A stretch of 64,000 nucleotides of DNA from Tausonia pullulans (GCA_951802195.1 OX637620.1:1302001-1366000); one strand, 5' to 3'; shown: positions 48,701 through 59,563, numbered from the stretch's first letter. The notes: generated from the letters alone by a model not told the origin. Program-made: numbers and translations.

Positions 48701-49643
48701 GCACGCTGATCAGTCTCAGCCCCGCGAGATAAAGGGGGGGGGGCAGGGGGGCAACCAGAGGGCTGAGGACAAACCCAGACAGCAGGCTCCGACAAGTTGC
48801 CTCGGACGCGCGTCTGCGACTCCGCTGATCCAGCCTCAAAGATGTTGTCGTAGGGCCCACTGACGGGGAGTCCCAAGAAGGCTTCCAGCTCCGCCTTGAC
48901 GCGGATAGCGGTCAGTTTATCGCCCCCCGTACCGGCCCTATGCTCGTGAGAAGTGTAACGGCGAGACGCGCTTGAACGTAGCGCGAATAATGTAGAAAGT
49001 TAGATGGGTGGGCGTCGACGCTCGAGCACCGACACGCACGCGATGCATGACTCCTCTGAGGGGACGTCAAGGAAGATACCCTCAGCGAGCTTGGGTGGAA
49101 ACGGCTTGGGGTGGCGGGGGTGGTGGTGCTTGTTGTGGTGGTTCTTGTGATGGTCACTAGCACCCAAGAAGGCAGCCGCCGTCGCGTCCTCGCCTCCACC
49201 GACAAGTCGTGTGAGCGGGTGCGGGTGAATCATAGGCGGATTAAGGTAATAGGGCTCCGAGAGCGCATAGGCATCGTCGATGAAGCCTGCGTCCAGATGG
49301 AATTGGTCAGCGGGATGATTCGGCGAATCGGAGAAGCGGGGCACGCGGTCGGTCTTTGAACCAGGGGGCAGAGAGCTCTCTCACCCTGGAGGTAGCCATC
49401 GCCTGTATCGAGGTGCGAGTTTACAGCAGCGTGTTTGGAGCAGCCTTCACTCTTGTGATGAAGCTTGGAGGCGACATTGAAGCCTTGGCCGAGGAGGAAG
49501 GCACCGACACTGAGAGCCAAAAGCGCATTTCTCTTGCTGTGAGAAGTGTTGGGGGTCTGCTTGCCCTCGGTATCGAGAGGGACCTTGTTACCCTTCTCAG
49601 GTAGAGCGTGTTGGGGGAGCGGGATGTAAGGAAGGCTCGACAT
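45763..49643 (-). CDS. Glutamate carboxypeptidase II-like M28B metallopeptidase, type II membrane protein
   Basis: A zinc peptidase of the transferrin-receptor/glutamate carboxypeptidase II class, about 880 residues in many exons, probably vacuolar or surface-facing. From ATG 49643 a short cytoplasmic tail leads to one span (LLALSVGAFLLGQGFNVA). A luminal stalk carries a His-rich run (DHHKNHHNKHHHPRHPKP). The PA domain shows HGYSATGNVSGQVIYASYG and YLVSKGVDFEGKIALGE. The M28 core shows ISDESVLIGNH, RDAWILGASDPNSGTA (first zinc ligands), WDAEEYGLIGSTEWAEDF (catalytic Glu) and VSYLNLDSTGAG. The C-terminal dimerisation domain shows YAMELSDYRDKIVNIDAA and ends EVMAERLRA at TGA 45763-45765. An intron near 48740 has a C10 run on the sense strand. 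Substrates are unknown. Confidence 0.93.
48734..48743. repeat. G10 run (C10 on the transcript) in an intron of the carboxypeptidase gene
   Basis: Ten G on the + strand, followed by C, A and six more G. On the sense strand it is a C-rich pyrimidine tract inside an intron. Confidence 0.85.
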
Positions 49644-49963
49644 AGCGGTTGAGGGGAAAGAAGCGAAGTAAGGATGGGGGCAGCGTGGGGCTTTCTCCTT
49701 GCGGTCTCTCTCTCGGCCATCTCCGTCACTTTTGATGATGGATAATGGCGATTCAAATAGGCCGACGGCGCTAGCCGGCAGCGGGTCCTACCTACTTTGA
49801 TACAGAGACGTGGGCCAGGAGTGCTTGGCTCTCGCCGCTTCACGAAGCCGAGATGGAGACTCACCGGCGATCCATGGGACGTCCCTGTACCCAACACGGT
49901 GAAAAGCGATCCAAGCCTTACTTATAATAACCCGATATTTATCATTATAACTACAAACAAAGA
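49644..49963. other. Spacer between carboxypeptidase and VPS20 genes
   Basis: It carries the promoter of the carboxypeptidase gene and the 3' flank of VPS20, both on the minus strand. An A/T-rich patch at 49920-49960 follows the VPS20 stop. No gene seen. Confidence 0.5.
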
Positions 49964-50992
49964 TCAGGCAGCTACCAGTTGGCGATCCTCCTGCCTCTGC
50001 TCCTCCTCTGGCTCCTCTGGCTCCCGGACGACTGGCTCTATCGTCGGTGCCGCAGGAAGCTCCGGTATCGGTGTCTTTGTCTTCTTCGCGGGTACCTAAA
50101 ACCAGCCAGTCAACGGTCAATGTCAAATGCAGGAACAGAATGTCAGGAGGCAGCGGGCCACGCCGACGAACACCGGTGGCAGCCTCCTGCTCGGCGACGA
50201 GAGCTGCAAGCTCGCGCTGGACCGCCTCCTCCTCGTCAATCGACATCTTTGACTGGAGCGCTTCGTCGATTTCCTAAGGAGAAGAGTGTCAGTGTTTGAG
50301 CTCAATCATACAAGCCCGAGACGAACTTTCTGATACGCGACGGCGTCCTCCGTCTCGCCCATGAGCTTCTCGACCATCTCGACCGACATCTCCTTGTGGA
50401 TCTCCTTCAGGACCAGATTACCCTGCTGAAGTCCCAGCAAGATGGACTTCTCGACGAGTGAGAATTCGATGGACGACACCTGCAAGGGACAGACGCGTCA
50501 AGCCAAGAACGCCGAGGAGTAGGCGCGCCAGTTGGACGAATCGTACGAGAGACTGCAGCGTCTCAAGCTGTCCATCCGTTCGAACGAGGAGCTGCTCCTG
50601 GTATTTGCGCTGTCTTAAAGCCGTCAAGGCTCTCGACTTGGAGATTGAAATACGTCGGTTAGCCTCCAGTTGTCTTCGAGAGAGTCAACCGTGCGGACGG
50701 ACCTTGTTCCCGGCAGCGAGGGCCTCCTTCGCGATCTCCTTCTCTCGTTCGAGGACGTGCTCGATCTGAGAATGACCGCGTTAGGCGTGAGTCTGCAGTG
50801 GGTCAAGATGGGCTTTGCTTGCCGACCTTCTTCTGATACTGTCGAAGCTTGTCTCGCTGGAGCTTGAGACTGATGGACCGCAACGAAGATCAGCAGTGTC
50901 GTCCGCATGCAAGAGCAGTAGATGAGAGCTTGCTCAAGAATGGCTCGGTCCTGAGCCGTGATCTTGACATTGTTGGAGGAGCTGTTGCCCAT
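49964..50992 (-). CDS. VPS20: ESCRT-III subunit Vps20 (CHMP6)
   Basis: The nucleator of ESCRT-III at endosomes, linking ESCRT-II to Snf7 during multivesicular-body sorting. About 220 residues. The start MGNSSSNNVKITAQDRAILD has Gly2 for N-myristoylation, as in CHMP6. The helical core follows: LKLQRDKLRQYQKK, EREKEIAKEALAAGNK, ALTALRQRKYQEQLL, DGQLETLQSLVSSIEFSLVE, then IHKEMSVEMVEKLMGETEDA, VAYQKEIDEALQSKMSIDEE and VQRELAALVAEQEA. The C-terminal tail is Pro/Glu-rich (PIPELPAAPTIEP). Exon 1 (50992-50934) ends at a GC rather than GT donor; the intron 50933-50870 must be removed to give ILDLKLQRDK. It is divergent from TIP41 with 301 bp between starts. Confidence 0.95.
50870..50933 (-). other. 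GC-AG intron in VPS20
   Basis: The exon ends CTTGA and the intron begins GCAAGC and ends CATCAG. The next exon begins TCTCAAG. Joining gives the conserved DLKLQRDKL. No GT donor in phase at this place gives that sequence. Confidence 0.88.
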
Positions 50993-51293
50993 GATGAGGT
51001 CGTAGAGGCGGAGGTTCGGGGTTGGGGGCGGGTGCGCGTAAGTGATTTCGGGTCTGGGCGAGGCGGCAGAGTGGGAAGGCGAGAGATATATGAGAGCGTT
51101 GAAGCGAGGTCTGCGTGTGTGTGCCTATCCCGTTTGGACGGGCGAAACGGGTCGATGATGGTTGTTGCGTGACATCCAGTGACCTCTACTCGCGCTCCCA
51201 AGACAGCCTCGACTGGCGGGCCCCGTCGCTCATCCCCAACCACCAATTACAACCACCGGCCCGCTGTCCCACTTATCCACCAGCCAGCCAACT
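50993..51293. promoter_or_regulatory. Divergent promoter, VPS20 / TIP41
   Basis: 301 bp between outward-facing starts. No TATA box recognised; a GT/TG-rich patch lies at 51112-51124. Confidence 0.6.
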
Positions 51294-52623
51294 ATGTCTC
51301 GCCACCCAGCTGCCCGGCCAGACGCTTACGCCGGCCCTATCCCGCCTCACAAGCTCTCCCAGCCAACGCCCACCTCGCGAGCGCTTGAGATTGACAGCTG
51401 GCGCCTTGAGTCGTGCACGACCCATATCATGAATGCCGCTCAAATCGACGAGTATATCCCGTCCTCCACATCGAGTAGAATGAAACTGACCATTTCACCC
51501 GATCCAGCGCCGCCCGCTCGCTCCACCTCCCGCTGCCCGAAATGACTTTTGCCGACAACTACCTGACGCTCACCCATGCGCCGTCGGGCTTCGAGCTCAC
51601 CTTCCGTGCGATGCCGTCGCTCGCCGAGATCCGCGTCGGAGAGGGCTGGGACGCGGAAGGCGGGGGCGTCAAAGTCAAGTATGCCGAGGAGTGGGGAAAG
51701 ACAAGGTGTGTATTCGACGGAAGCGATGGGCAGACGCGGCGCGTGGCTAATGATGATGACGCCTGTGCTTCGCCCTCACTGTTTGGTGTGACAGGACGAC
51801 CGCGCCTTCGCCACTCTCGCCTCAGACGCCCCTTCCGACCAAGCCCGTCAAGCCTTTTGACTGGACATACTCCACCCTCTACTCCGGCTCTCTCTCATCG
51901 TCGTCCTCTGCGTCCTCCACTCCCAACGACGTGCCTTCCTGGCGGCCAGCGCGGCCTGACGAGATCATCCCGCTCGATCTGCTCAGCCGGCCGGATCCGA
52001 TTCTCTTTTACGATGAGATCCCGCTGTTTGAGAGCGAGCTCGACGATAATGGGACCTCGCTCCTCTCCGTCCGCGTTGTGAGCCGTCGGCCGCTCTGCTT
52101 GCTTGCCGTGCCCCTTGCTTGCCTACTCTCCTGACCAAACGCGTCGCATCGTCCTGTATCTCTCACAGCGCGTCATGCCTCACTCGCTCTTCGTTCTTCA
52201 ACGGCATTTCCTCCGCGTCGATGGAGTCCTCTTCCGCGTTCGAGACGTCCGCGTTTTTCATCTCTTTAGTACGCGGACGGTCATCCGCGAGACATCTGGC
52301 TGGGAAGGCGCGTACGATGGCGTTCGGGCGGTAAGTCGTGGCGAACTTGCTGTAGCCGAAGCGCTTGATTAGACCACTAATATTCCCTCCTTATGTAGCG
52401 TCTCCCACCACCGACAACCGACCTCTCCCCGCTTTCCTCGTCCGGCTGGGTCCACCAAACGCTCTCCTTCCCAGGCGGGCGATCCCCACCGCCGGGCGTC
52501 CGACTCGAACCTGGCGCCAAGCCGTGGCCGGGGCTCGGAAAGAAGCTCGAGGTGTTGGAACTGCCGCCAGTGACCACGGGGACGGATGGAGTAGAGGAGG
52601 GGATCGGGAGGATTACGATCTAA
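51294..52623 (+). CDS. TIP41: TIP41-like protein (TOR signalling, PP2A regulator)
   Basis: A conserved regulator that binds Tap42/alpha4 and PP2A-type phosphatases and acts in TOR nutrient signalling. About 330 residues in five exons. The start at 51294 gives a short Pro-rich lead (MSRHPAARPDAYAGPIPP), then the family opening LEIDSWRLESCTTHIMNAAQ. Further conserved parts are LPEMTFADNYLTLTH, GFELTFRAMPSLAEIRVG, VKPFDWTYSTLYSGSL, IPLDLLSRPDPILFYDEIPL, FESELDDNGTSLLSVRVRVM, SLFVLQRHFLRVDGVLFRVR and DVRVFHLFSTRTVIRETSGW. It ends GIGRITI at TAA 52621-52623, only 40 bp from the stop codon of the convergent PIG-T gene, so 3' UTRs almost certainly overlap. Confidence 0.95.
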
Positions 52624-52663
52624 AAAGGATTTGTTCAACCTGATTGTTGGAATAAGGAAATCA

Positions 52664-54833
52664 TCACATGGTCCTCGCCGTCTCGTCCCTTTCCTTCTTG
52701 TCGACCGACGCCGTCGCCCCCGAGATGGCGTCGTCGTCGCCTACACGAAGAACGATCATCCTCCTCGTTAGGAGGTTGAAGATGCTTTGTGTCAAGGCGT
52801 TCGTCAGCCTTGAGCAAAGTCCTCCCTGCTTCCTCTCCTTGCTCACCTGCCAAAGAATAGCGCGAGTAGTGTGCTCGACATAATGATGACGTTGTAAGGC
52901 ATCGAAAAATCTGGGATTGCCAGATCCACCAGCGCGTTCGTTGAATACAGCCTCTCAGGGATCTCCACCCTCTCCTCGTCTTCCCCCTTTACGGGGAAAA
53001 GGATGGCCGGAGCAATTTCAAATCCCCGGGAGGCATCGGGGAGGTGTTCGTTATACCGGAGGAACTGCTTGAGGAAGGGGGAGTGGATGCGGATGGTAGA
53101 GTGCGCAGGGAGGTGGAGCGTCGTGAGAAGGGTGGTTGGGCGATAGTGGGCAAGCGGAGGGGTGTAGGAGAGAGAGGGAACGAGGCCGTCTGTGAAGGAC
53201 GTAGTGTAGTGAGGCTCAGTCGAAAAAAGAGAGCACCTTTCGGTGAAGGAGAGCTTACCGCAGATGGTCCCGTTGAGAGCGACGGTGCGCTCGCTGAGCC
53301 AGCCGCCGACCCACCAAGGCCACTCCTCGAGCAGGACGGCGGTCCGGTTGAGCGGGGAGGCATTGGTAATAGTGTGGAGGAAGGCGCCTTCGCTCTGAGA
53401 TGACCCAAGGAGAGCGCGGTTGTACATTAGGGGTGGCAGGATATATGTGGTCGCTGGAGGAGTGGGTGGAGGCATGAGCGGGGAAGGTAAAGGAGGCCAT
53501 GCTCCGATCCGACGCACGGAAGACAAAGAATGACGTTGTGTCATGGTAGTGCAGGAGCGTAAGGTCATCCACACCGCCAACTGCGTAAACCACTTGCGTC
53601 AGCTACCGAATAAGGAGACGTGAAATAAAGAAAAACGCGCTCGACTGAAGGTCCCAGGACGCGATTCCGGCAGAGGTCCGCGAGATGGCACTCGCAAAGG
53701 TATTCTCGTAGTCTCCGACGGACCAAACCTGACCCTCCTCAGCGGCATCACCTGGCAACTGAAGTGTGATGCGCGACGACGACGCAGGAGGAAAAGGTGC
53801 CGGGATCTCTGTCTTGAATAGGTCCTTCGTCCGCAGGTCTGACAATATATAATTGAGGAAGCCATCAGCGATGCCATCGTCCAAGAACGGGACTGATACC
53901 AACCTCGAAGCCCGCCTCTTTGCTGCCGTCCAACGAGATCCCAAACAACCTCAATGCTCATTTCCACCCGGAAGGCCTCCTCCTCGGTGCCGATGGCCTT
54001 CTCACGCTCGGCCTTGACGTCCATCGAGTGCCAGTGGCCTGCGAGGACGCGATGACTCTTAAGGAGGCCAGAGAGACCCGACTTGCCCTTGGAGGGAAGG
54101 AGTTTAAGGAAGGGAGTGAGGTTCTCGGTGCAGAGGCCTGAAGGAGGGGATGTCGTGTGAAATGGTGCAGGCTCTTCGAGAGAAGACGTCAGATTGAGAG
54201 CGACATGAAGGAAGGGGAGCTGGAGAGAGGGGCACAGACTTGACAGAGACGTCAGATGAGGGACATAGGGCCTCGTGGTGAAGGTGTTGGTGAGAGACTG
54301 GCCCAGGGAGGCACAGAACAGGCCCGAGAGAGACTGCATGAGCGCATAGTGCCTCTCGTCGGCTCTTGGTCGAGAAAGAGCGGGAGGGGGCGCGCGTGTG
54401 TGTTAGCAACGCGACCATCTTAACTTGGTTGCGACTCCCCATTCACCCGTCGGCATCCCCCATAGAAGCCCACATCTCAGCACCCGTACCCCCAGCGGTG
54501 CAGGAAGGGTAGCCCCACCGCGGGAAGTCCCACATGCCGGCGGTCAGAGAGAGCTGGAAGCTCTCGGCTCCGTGTGCCTCGAGGAGCGCCAGCAATGGCG
54601 CCGGCGTGAGCGAGTGGTGGTTCGCTGGCAAGCCAGGAGTTTCAGTTTACAAGTGCCTTGCCGCGCCTCTATGTGAATGCACCTTGGCCGGAAGAGCGCG
54701 AGGTGAATAGGAAGCGGGCAGCGACCTTGCCGTCAGGGAGGGGTCGAACGTCGAGCGACTCGTCAAAGGTCTCGCCCGAGCTGGACATCACCGGGGGTGA
54801 CACGAGAAGGAGCAGAATTAAGAGAGGCAGCAT
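52664..54833 (-). CDS. GPI16: GPI transamidase subunit PIG-T/Gpi16
   Basis: A luminal ER subunit of the complex that attaches GPI anchors to proteins. About 610 residues. The start at 54833 gives a signal peptide (MLPLLILLLLVSPPVMSSSG), followed by the conserved ETFDESLDVRPLPDGKVAAR and FLFTSR. Other family blocks: FQLSLTAGMWDFPRWGYPSC, GAEMWASMGDADG, LSGLFCASLGQSLTNTF, SGLCTENLTPFLKLLPSKGK, LLKSHRVLAGHWHSMDVKA, VEIPERLYSTNALVDLAIPD and DFSMPYNVIIMSSTLLALFF (the single C-terminal span). After a last intron the tail reads SIFNLLTRRMIVLRVGDDD and ends TARTM at TGA 52664-52666. An in-frame upstream ATG (54926) would place residues before the signal peptide and is less likely. It provides the machinery needed by GPI proteins such as the MP88-like product here. 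Confidence 0.93.
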
Positions 54834-55020
54834 GGTAGCCTCGGCCTCGTTGAGATGATGGTTGGAGCTGACCTGGAGTCGCGTCGTCGAGGGTTCCTTG
54901 CGTCTCGCCGGAAGGTCAGGGCGCACACGCGTGAGTCCGAGAGGGTTAGAGAGAGGGCGAGAGTTGCAGTCTCTCCACCCCGACCACCATCATCACCGCC
55001 ACTGGTTCTCCACAACAACG
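54834..55020. promoter_or_regulatory. Short divergent promoter, GPI16 / RED
   Basis: Only 187 bp separate the two start codons, so both 5' leaders and a bidirectional promoter must fit here. CT/CCACC-rich towards the RED start. Confidence 0.65.
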
Positions 55021-56794
55021 ATGGATCAGGTGTGCACGTCATCGCACTCATGCTGGAGCTTTGAGCCTCAGCTGAATACGCCTCTCTGCTCCTCTCAGGC
55101 CTCCTTCCGACAGTTCCTCCAGGCGCCCAAGTCCGGGTCTTCAGCGTCGGCCTCGCATGCCTCTGGAGTCCTTGGAGGAGCGACGCCTCGACGAGGCTAT
55201 GTCCCACCGCCGAAGAAGGAGAAGCCGTGAGTGTATTACAGAAGATGCTGGGGAAGGGACTTCGACTGAACACGACTCTCAACGCGTCCTGTTTCACTCA
55301 GCACCGCGGACCCGTTCAAGAAGCCGCTAGTCCCGCACAAGGTCAAGAAAAAGGAAAGCAAGTACAAGGACCGCGCCGCCGAGCGAAGAGGCGGCGGGGT
55401 CGCCGACGAGTTCGCCGATGCCATTAAGCTACAGGAGGACTTTGAGCGACGCATCACAGAAGGCAAGGAGGAGGGCCTGGAAGAGAAGCGCGAATTCCTC
55501 GGAGGAGACGCCGATCACTCAATCCTTGTCAAGGTGAGATGAGTCGGTACTGGATACTAGCAAGTACCGTGGTAACACTGATTCGCGGCTTCGCAGGGTC
55601 TCGACATGGCGCTCTTCGCTCGGGAGAAGGCAGAACTCGAGGCATCCCAGGGCACCGCCGACGACGACGAACTCGAGGCGGCGTTCATGGACGCCTCATC
55701 AGCATCGGCACTTCCCGAACTGCCGTCAGAAACGAAAAAGAGGTCACGCGAGGAGATCCTCGCTGTGGTCCAGGGCAAGAAGCGTGCGCTCTCTAAGGGC
55801 AAATCGGGTCCGATGCTCATCGCAGAACCCGTGGGCCTTAATAACAGCAAGTTCAAGCCCATTGGCTTCAAAGAAGGGAAGAAGACGAGCAAAATCATCC
55901 TCGGGCCGGATGGACAGCCGAAGAAGCTCAAGAAGAAGAAGAAGAAGGTCGCCGAGGGAGAGGCAGTTGCTCCTCCAGCAGCAGCTGTCCCTGTCGAGAT
56001 TCCCTCCACCTCTGTCACTCTGGCAGAGCCATTTGCTTCGGCCGCTGCCGCCGCTTCCCCCACAACTGCTGCCACCTCTACGTCTGCTCCCTTGCCGCTG
56101 CCACCACCCAAACGGATGGCGCAGCCGATGATTGTCGCCAACAACGACTCGGATGATGACATATTTGCCGGCGTCGGCGAATATCAAGCCTTCGGCGACG
56201 ACTCGGACTCGAGCGACGACAACGAAGGCGAGACATCGTCGACAAAGGCAGCGCCCTCCGCCCCCACCACGGTCGCTGGTGAGGTCACCATCCCGCGGGT
56301 CAACTGGTTCGCCGGCACCGCCCTCTCTCGCTCTCCCAGTCCTCCTCCGGTTATCAAGGTGACGACCTCCGCAGCGGTCATACCGCGTTCGGCATCTCGC
56401 TCGCGGTCGCCCTCGCCACCGCACGTGATGCGTCTGCAGGGTCTCTCTGGGTCGTCGCTACCCTCCGCACGGGAGCTACTCGAGCGCGATCAGGCCAAAG
56501 AGGCAGCAGCAGTCCGACGGCAAAAGAAGGCCAATTGGAGGGCCAAGAACGGACTCTCCAAGCAGGAAGGCGGCGATGGGAGCGACGAGGAGGAGATCCA
56601 GTCGAGCTGGCGGCAGAAGGAGGATGGTAAGGATCGTGTGGAGAAGGGTAAGCTCATCAAAATTCGGTGTGTCCTTGCCTCTACTCAGCTGAAATTGTCT
56701 TTATCTTGCCTCAGAGTACAAGCAGTACGAGCGCTACGAGAAGAAGAAGGAGAAGGGCGAGAGTAAGGCCACGGAGGCAGAGGAGGAGCCGTGA
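55021..56794 (+). CDS. RED: RED/IK spliceosomal protein
   Basis: A spliceosome B-complex component (RED, also called IK) that partners SMU1 in known systems. About 475 residues. Exon 1 is just 9 nt (MDQ) followed by ASFRQFLQAP and RRGYVPPPKKEKP. RED N-terminal core: KESKYKDRAAERRGGGVADE, DFERRITEGKEEGLEEKREF, LGGDADHSILVKGLDMALF. A long Lys/Glu/Ala/Ser-rich middle follows, with a poly-Lys patch (PKKLKKKKKKVAEG), acidic DSDSSDDNEGE and SRSRSPSPP. The C-terminal core shows KANWRAKNGLSKQEGG, then after a short intron EYKQYERYEKKKEKG. It ends EEEP at TGA 56792-56794. N-terminal and C-terminal RED motifs in one protein make the call secure. Confidence 0.93.
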
Positions 56795-57104
56795 ACTCGG
56801 GAGCATCCACGTATATCAGATACATCCGACTGCACAATAATTCCAGCTGTGAGGTTCAAAATACGAAGGGATCGTGCCAAAATGAAGCACCCGACTCATG
56901 ATGGCTTCAGGAGTGCAAAAAAAAAAGCGAGACAGACAGACTGTGCGCGTAACTATGTCCGTCAGCGCGTCGTCTCAGGATTTCAACGACCGCTTGCCTG
57001 TCAAAGCTCGCGCTGGTGGCTGTTCGCCAACCTCCAACCGCATCTTCATCGGTCACTCCGACCAACCGATCCCCTCCCCTCCCCCCTTTCCATCGTCTTT
57101 CATT
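56795..57104. other. Spacer between RED and PUS1
   Basis: An open frame from ATG 56898 runs in phase into the chosen PUS1 start at 57105; it is either leader or an N-terminal extension (see findings). Otherwise featureless. Confidence 0.5.
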
Positions 57105-59563
57105 ATGTCTGAGCCCATGACGGCCAACGCCTCCGCGACCGGAACGCCGAAGCGCTCTCGCTCGCCGACCCCCCCTCCTCCCGCATCAACTGACGCGCCG
57201 AACATGGAGACTGCTACTGCCTTCTCATCTCCGAGCGCTCCTCCTCCCGCCAAGCAAGCCAAGATTGGCGCCGTGGAGCCTGATGCTACAGCCAACTTGA
57301 CACCCGCGGCCTCTACAGTGGCTGAGGAGTCGTCTGTCGTTGCGTCCCCCGACACGGCTGGCGCCGATGCTGCCGCTTCCGAGGCTCAAAAGGCCACTGG
57401 ACGGAAGGCAAAGAAGCCGGCCCGCCGCTGGGAGGGAAAGGAGAAGCCTAGAAAGACCAGGAACGACGACAATTCGTGGGATAACCCGGACCGGCCGAAG
57501 AGCGACGCGCCTCGGCTGCCCAAGAAGGTGCGTCCTCCCATAATGGGAGACCAGAGACCAATCTGAACCTGCCCTTTCTTTTCATCTCTTCTCTTGAGCA
57601 GAAGACTGCCGTCCTGATTGGCTACAGCGGTACCGGGGTGCGTCTTGCCTAGAGGAGACCTGCATCGCGCGAAGGAAGAAGCAACCAGCTAACTTGCACA
57701 CTCTCGGTCATTTCCGCCGCCTCCAGTGCAAAGGTCTTCAGATGTTCGTCGCAGCCAGCTTTTCTACATATATATCCATGTCCGCTAGCTGACATGACTT
57801 TCCACTCAACAGTCAAAAGGACCCGACCGTCAAGACTATTGAGGGCCAGCTCTTCGACGCGTTCTGCAAGGCTGGCGCCGTCTCTGCCGACAACGCTGAC
57901 GACTACAGCAAGGTCAGTCGAACTGTCTCGCGAGCAGCTACTACCTTATACTTAGGCTGTGGTACCTCCTGCCAGGTCTCTCTTGCCCGTGCCGCCCGCA
58001 CGGACGCCGGAGTCCACGCCGCCGGCAACATCGTCTCGCTCAAGCTCATTACTGCGATTCCTGGGATCCCAGACATCACCGCGCACATCAACTCGTTCCT
58101 ACCGCCTGACATCCGCATGTGGGGCTTTGTCCGCGTCCAGAACAGCTTCAATGCGCGGCTGTGAGTTTCGTCCTCTTGCAATTTGGTCCCGCGGACAGCT
58201 GACGGCTCTAGCGTTGGTTTACAGAGCGTGCGACTCACGTGAGCACTCGATGCGATCTGATCTTGGGTCTCTCCTGCTGACGGATTCCCATTCCTGCTCA
58301 GGTGTATATGAATATCTACTTCCTTCCCACATCCTCCTCCCGCCGAAACCTCAGAGTGCCCTGGGCAAGAATCTGAAGCGCCAGCTTGACGCCTGGAACG
58401 CCGAGGAGGGCGAGAAGTCCTCGCCGGAGCCGTACGACCCGTCAACGCACCCGTTTTGGAAGGAGCAGTCTGAGGGCCAGTCTTGGGAAGATGAGCAGGT
58501 CAAGCGCAAGGCGTGGAGGATTGACCAGGAGACCCTGGAGAAGGCGAGGGAGGCGCTTCTTCGTTACGAAGGAACTCAGTGAGCGGCTCCGTCCACGTCC
58601 TTGGGAGGTAGCTCTGCTCAGGTCTAACATTGACCTGTCACTCAAGCAACTTCCACAACTTCACGGTCGAGCGCTCCTTCAAGGATCGTGCCGCCTCGCG
58701 TTTCATGATGAAGATGGAGGTGAGCTCTTCCTGGTGGCTAACCTCCCCACAGTCTCAGTGCTAACTATTCGCTTCCCATGCAGGTCCGCGAACCCGTCGT
58801 TTTCAATGGCACTGAATGGATCTCGTTCCGCTTTCATGGCCAGTCGTTCATGCTCCACCAGATCCGGAAGATGATGTCCATGGTCATCCTCACGACCCGG
58901 ACCCGAACGCCAACATCTCTAATTCCCGAGGCATTCGGTGAATTCCTTGTAGGGGCCTGGAAGGCAGTCACATTCCGAGTCTGACTGCTCTCTGTTCTTT
59001 TCAGGTCCTTCGAAGCTCCACATTCCGAAGGCACCTCCGCTCGGTCTCCTTCTCGAGCAGCCGCTCTTTGAATCGTACGCCAAGAACCTTGAGAAGAACA
59101 CCAACCCGGACGCGGCCAAGGACCCGATCAACTTCGAGCAGTACCGGACGGAGATCGACGCCTTCAAGATCCGAGAGATTTACGAGCGGTTGAGGGAGGA
59201 GGAAGAGGCGACGAACACGTGAGTCAACGCCGCTAATGCTGCCTTAAGAGATGCGTTTCCTGACTCTCATGCTTCGTTTACAGCTTCTCACAATGGATTG
59301 CGGGAGTCGATAACAACGACACGAGCGACTTTGACTACCTCAAGTTAGTTGCATCACAAGGCTCCGCTTCCTTTGACGGTTCACTGACTTGAGGCCATCT
59401 TTCCTACAGTGCTAATGGCACAATCCCGGCCAGCGCGATCAAGATCCCAGGCCAGAGGCCGACGAAGAAGCAGAGTGACAACCTCCAGCCTGGCGCTGGG
59501 GTTGAGAGCGACGACGAGGAGATTGACAAAGCGGCGCTTAAGAGTGGGGAACTCGAGGGCTGA
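57105..59563 (+). CDS. PUS1: tRNA pseudouridine synthase Pus1 (TruA family)
   Basis: Converts uridine to pseudouridine at several tRNA positions and in U2 snRNA and some mRNAs, in the nucleus (and mitochondria in some species). About 580 residues. A disordered Ala/Ser/Pro N-terminus is followed by a basic stretch ([20 protein letters not shown]). The TruA core: [32 protein letters not shown], the catalytic [17 protein letters not shown] (Asp), [71 protein letters not shown] and [17 protein letters not shown]. One exon (CKGLQ) is 17 nt. The tail is hydrophilic and ends SGELEG at TGA 59561-59563. The next gene is on the same strand 308 bp away. Confidence 0.95.

Noticed and set aside
54833-54926. 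Upstream in-frame ATG of GPI16 at 54926
   Set aside because: It would bury the signal peptide behind about 31 hydrophilic residues and collide with the short divergent promoter.
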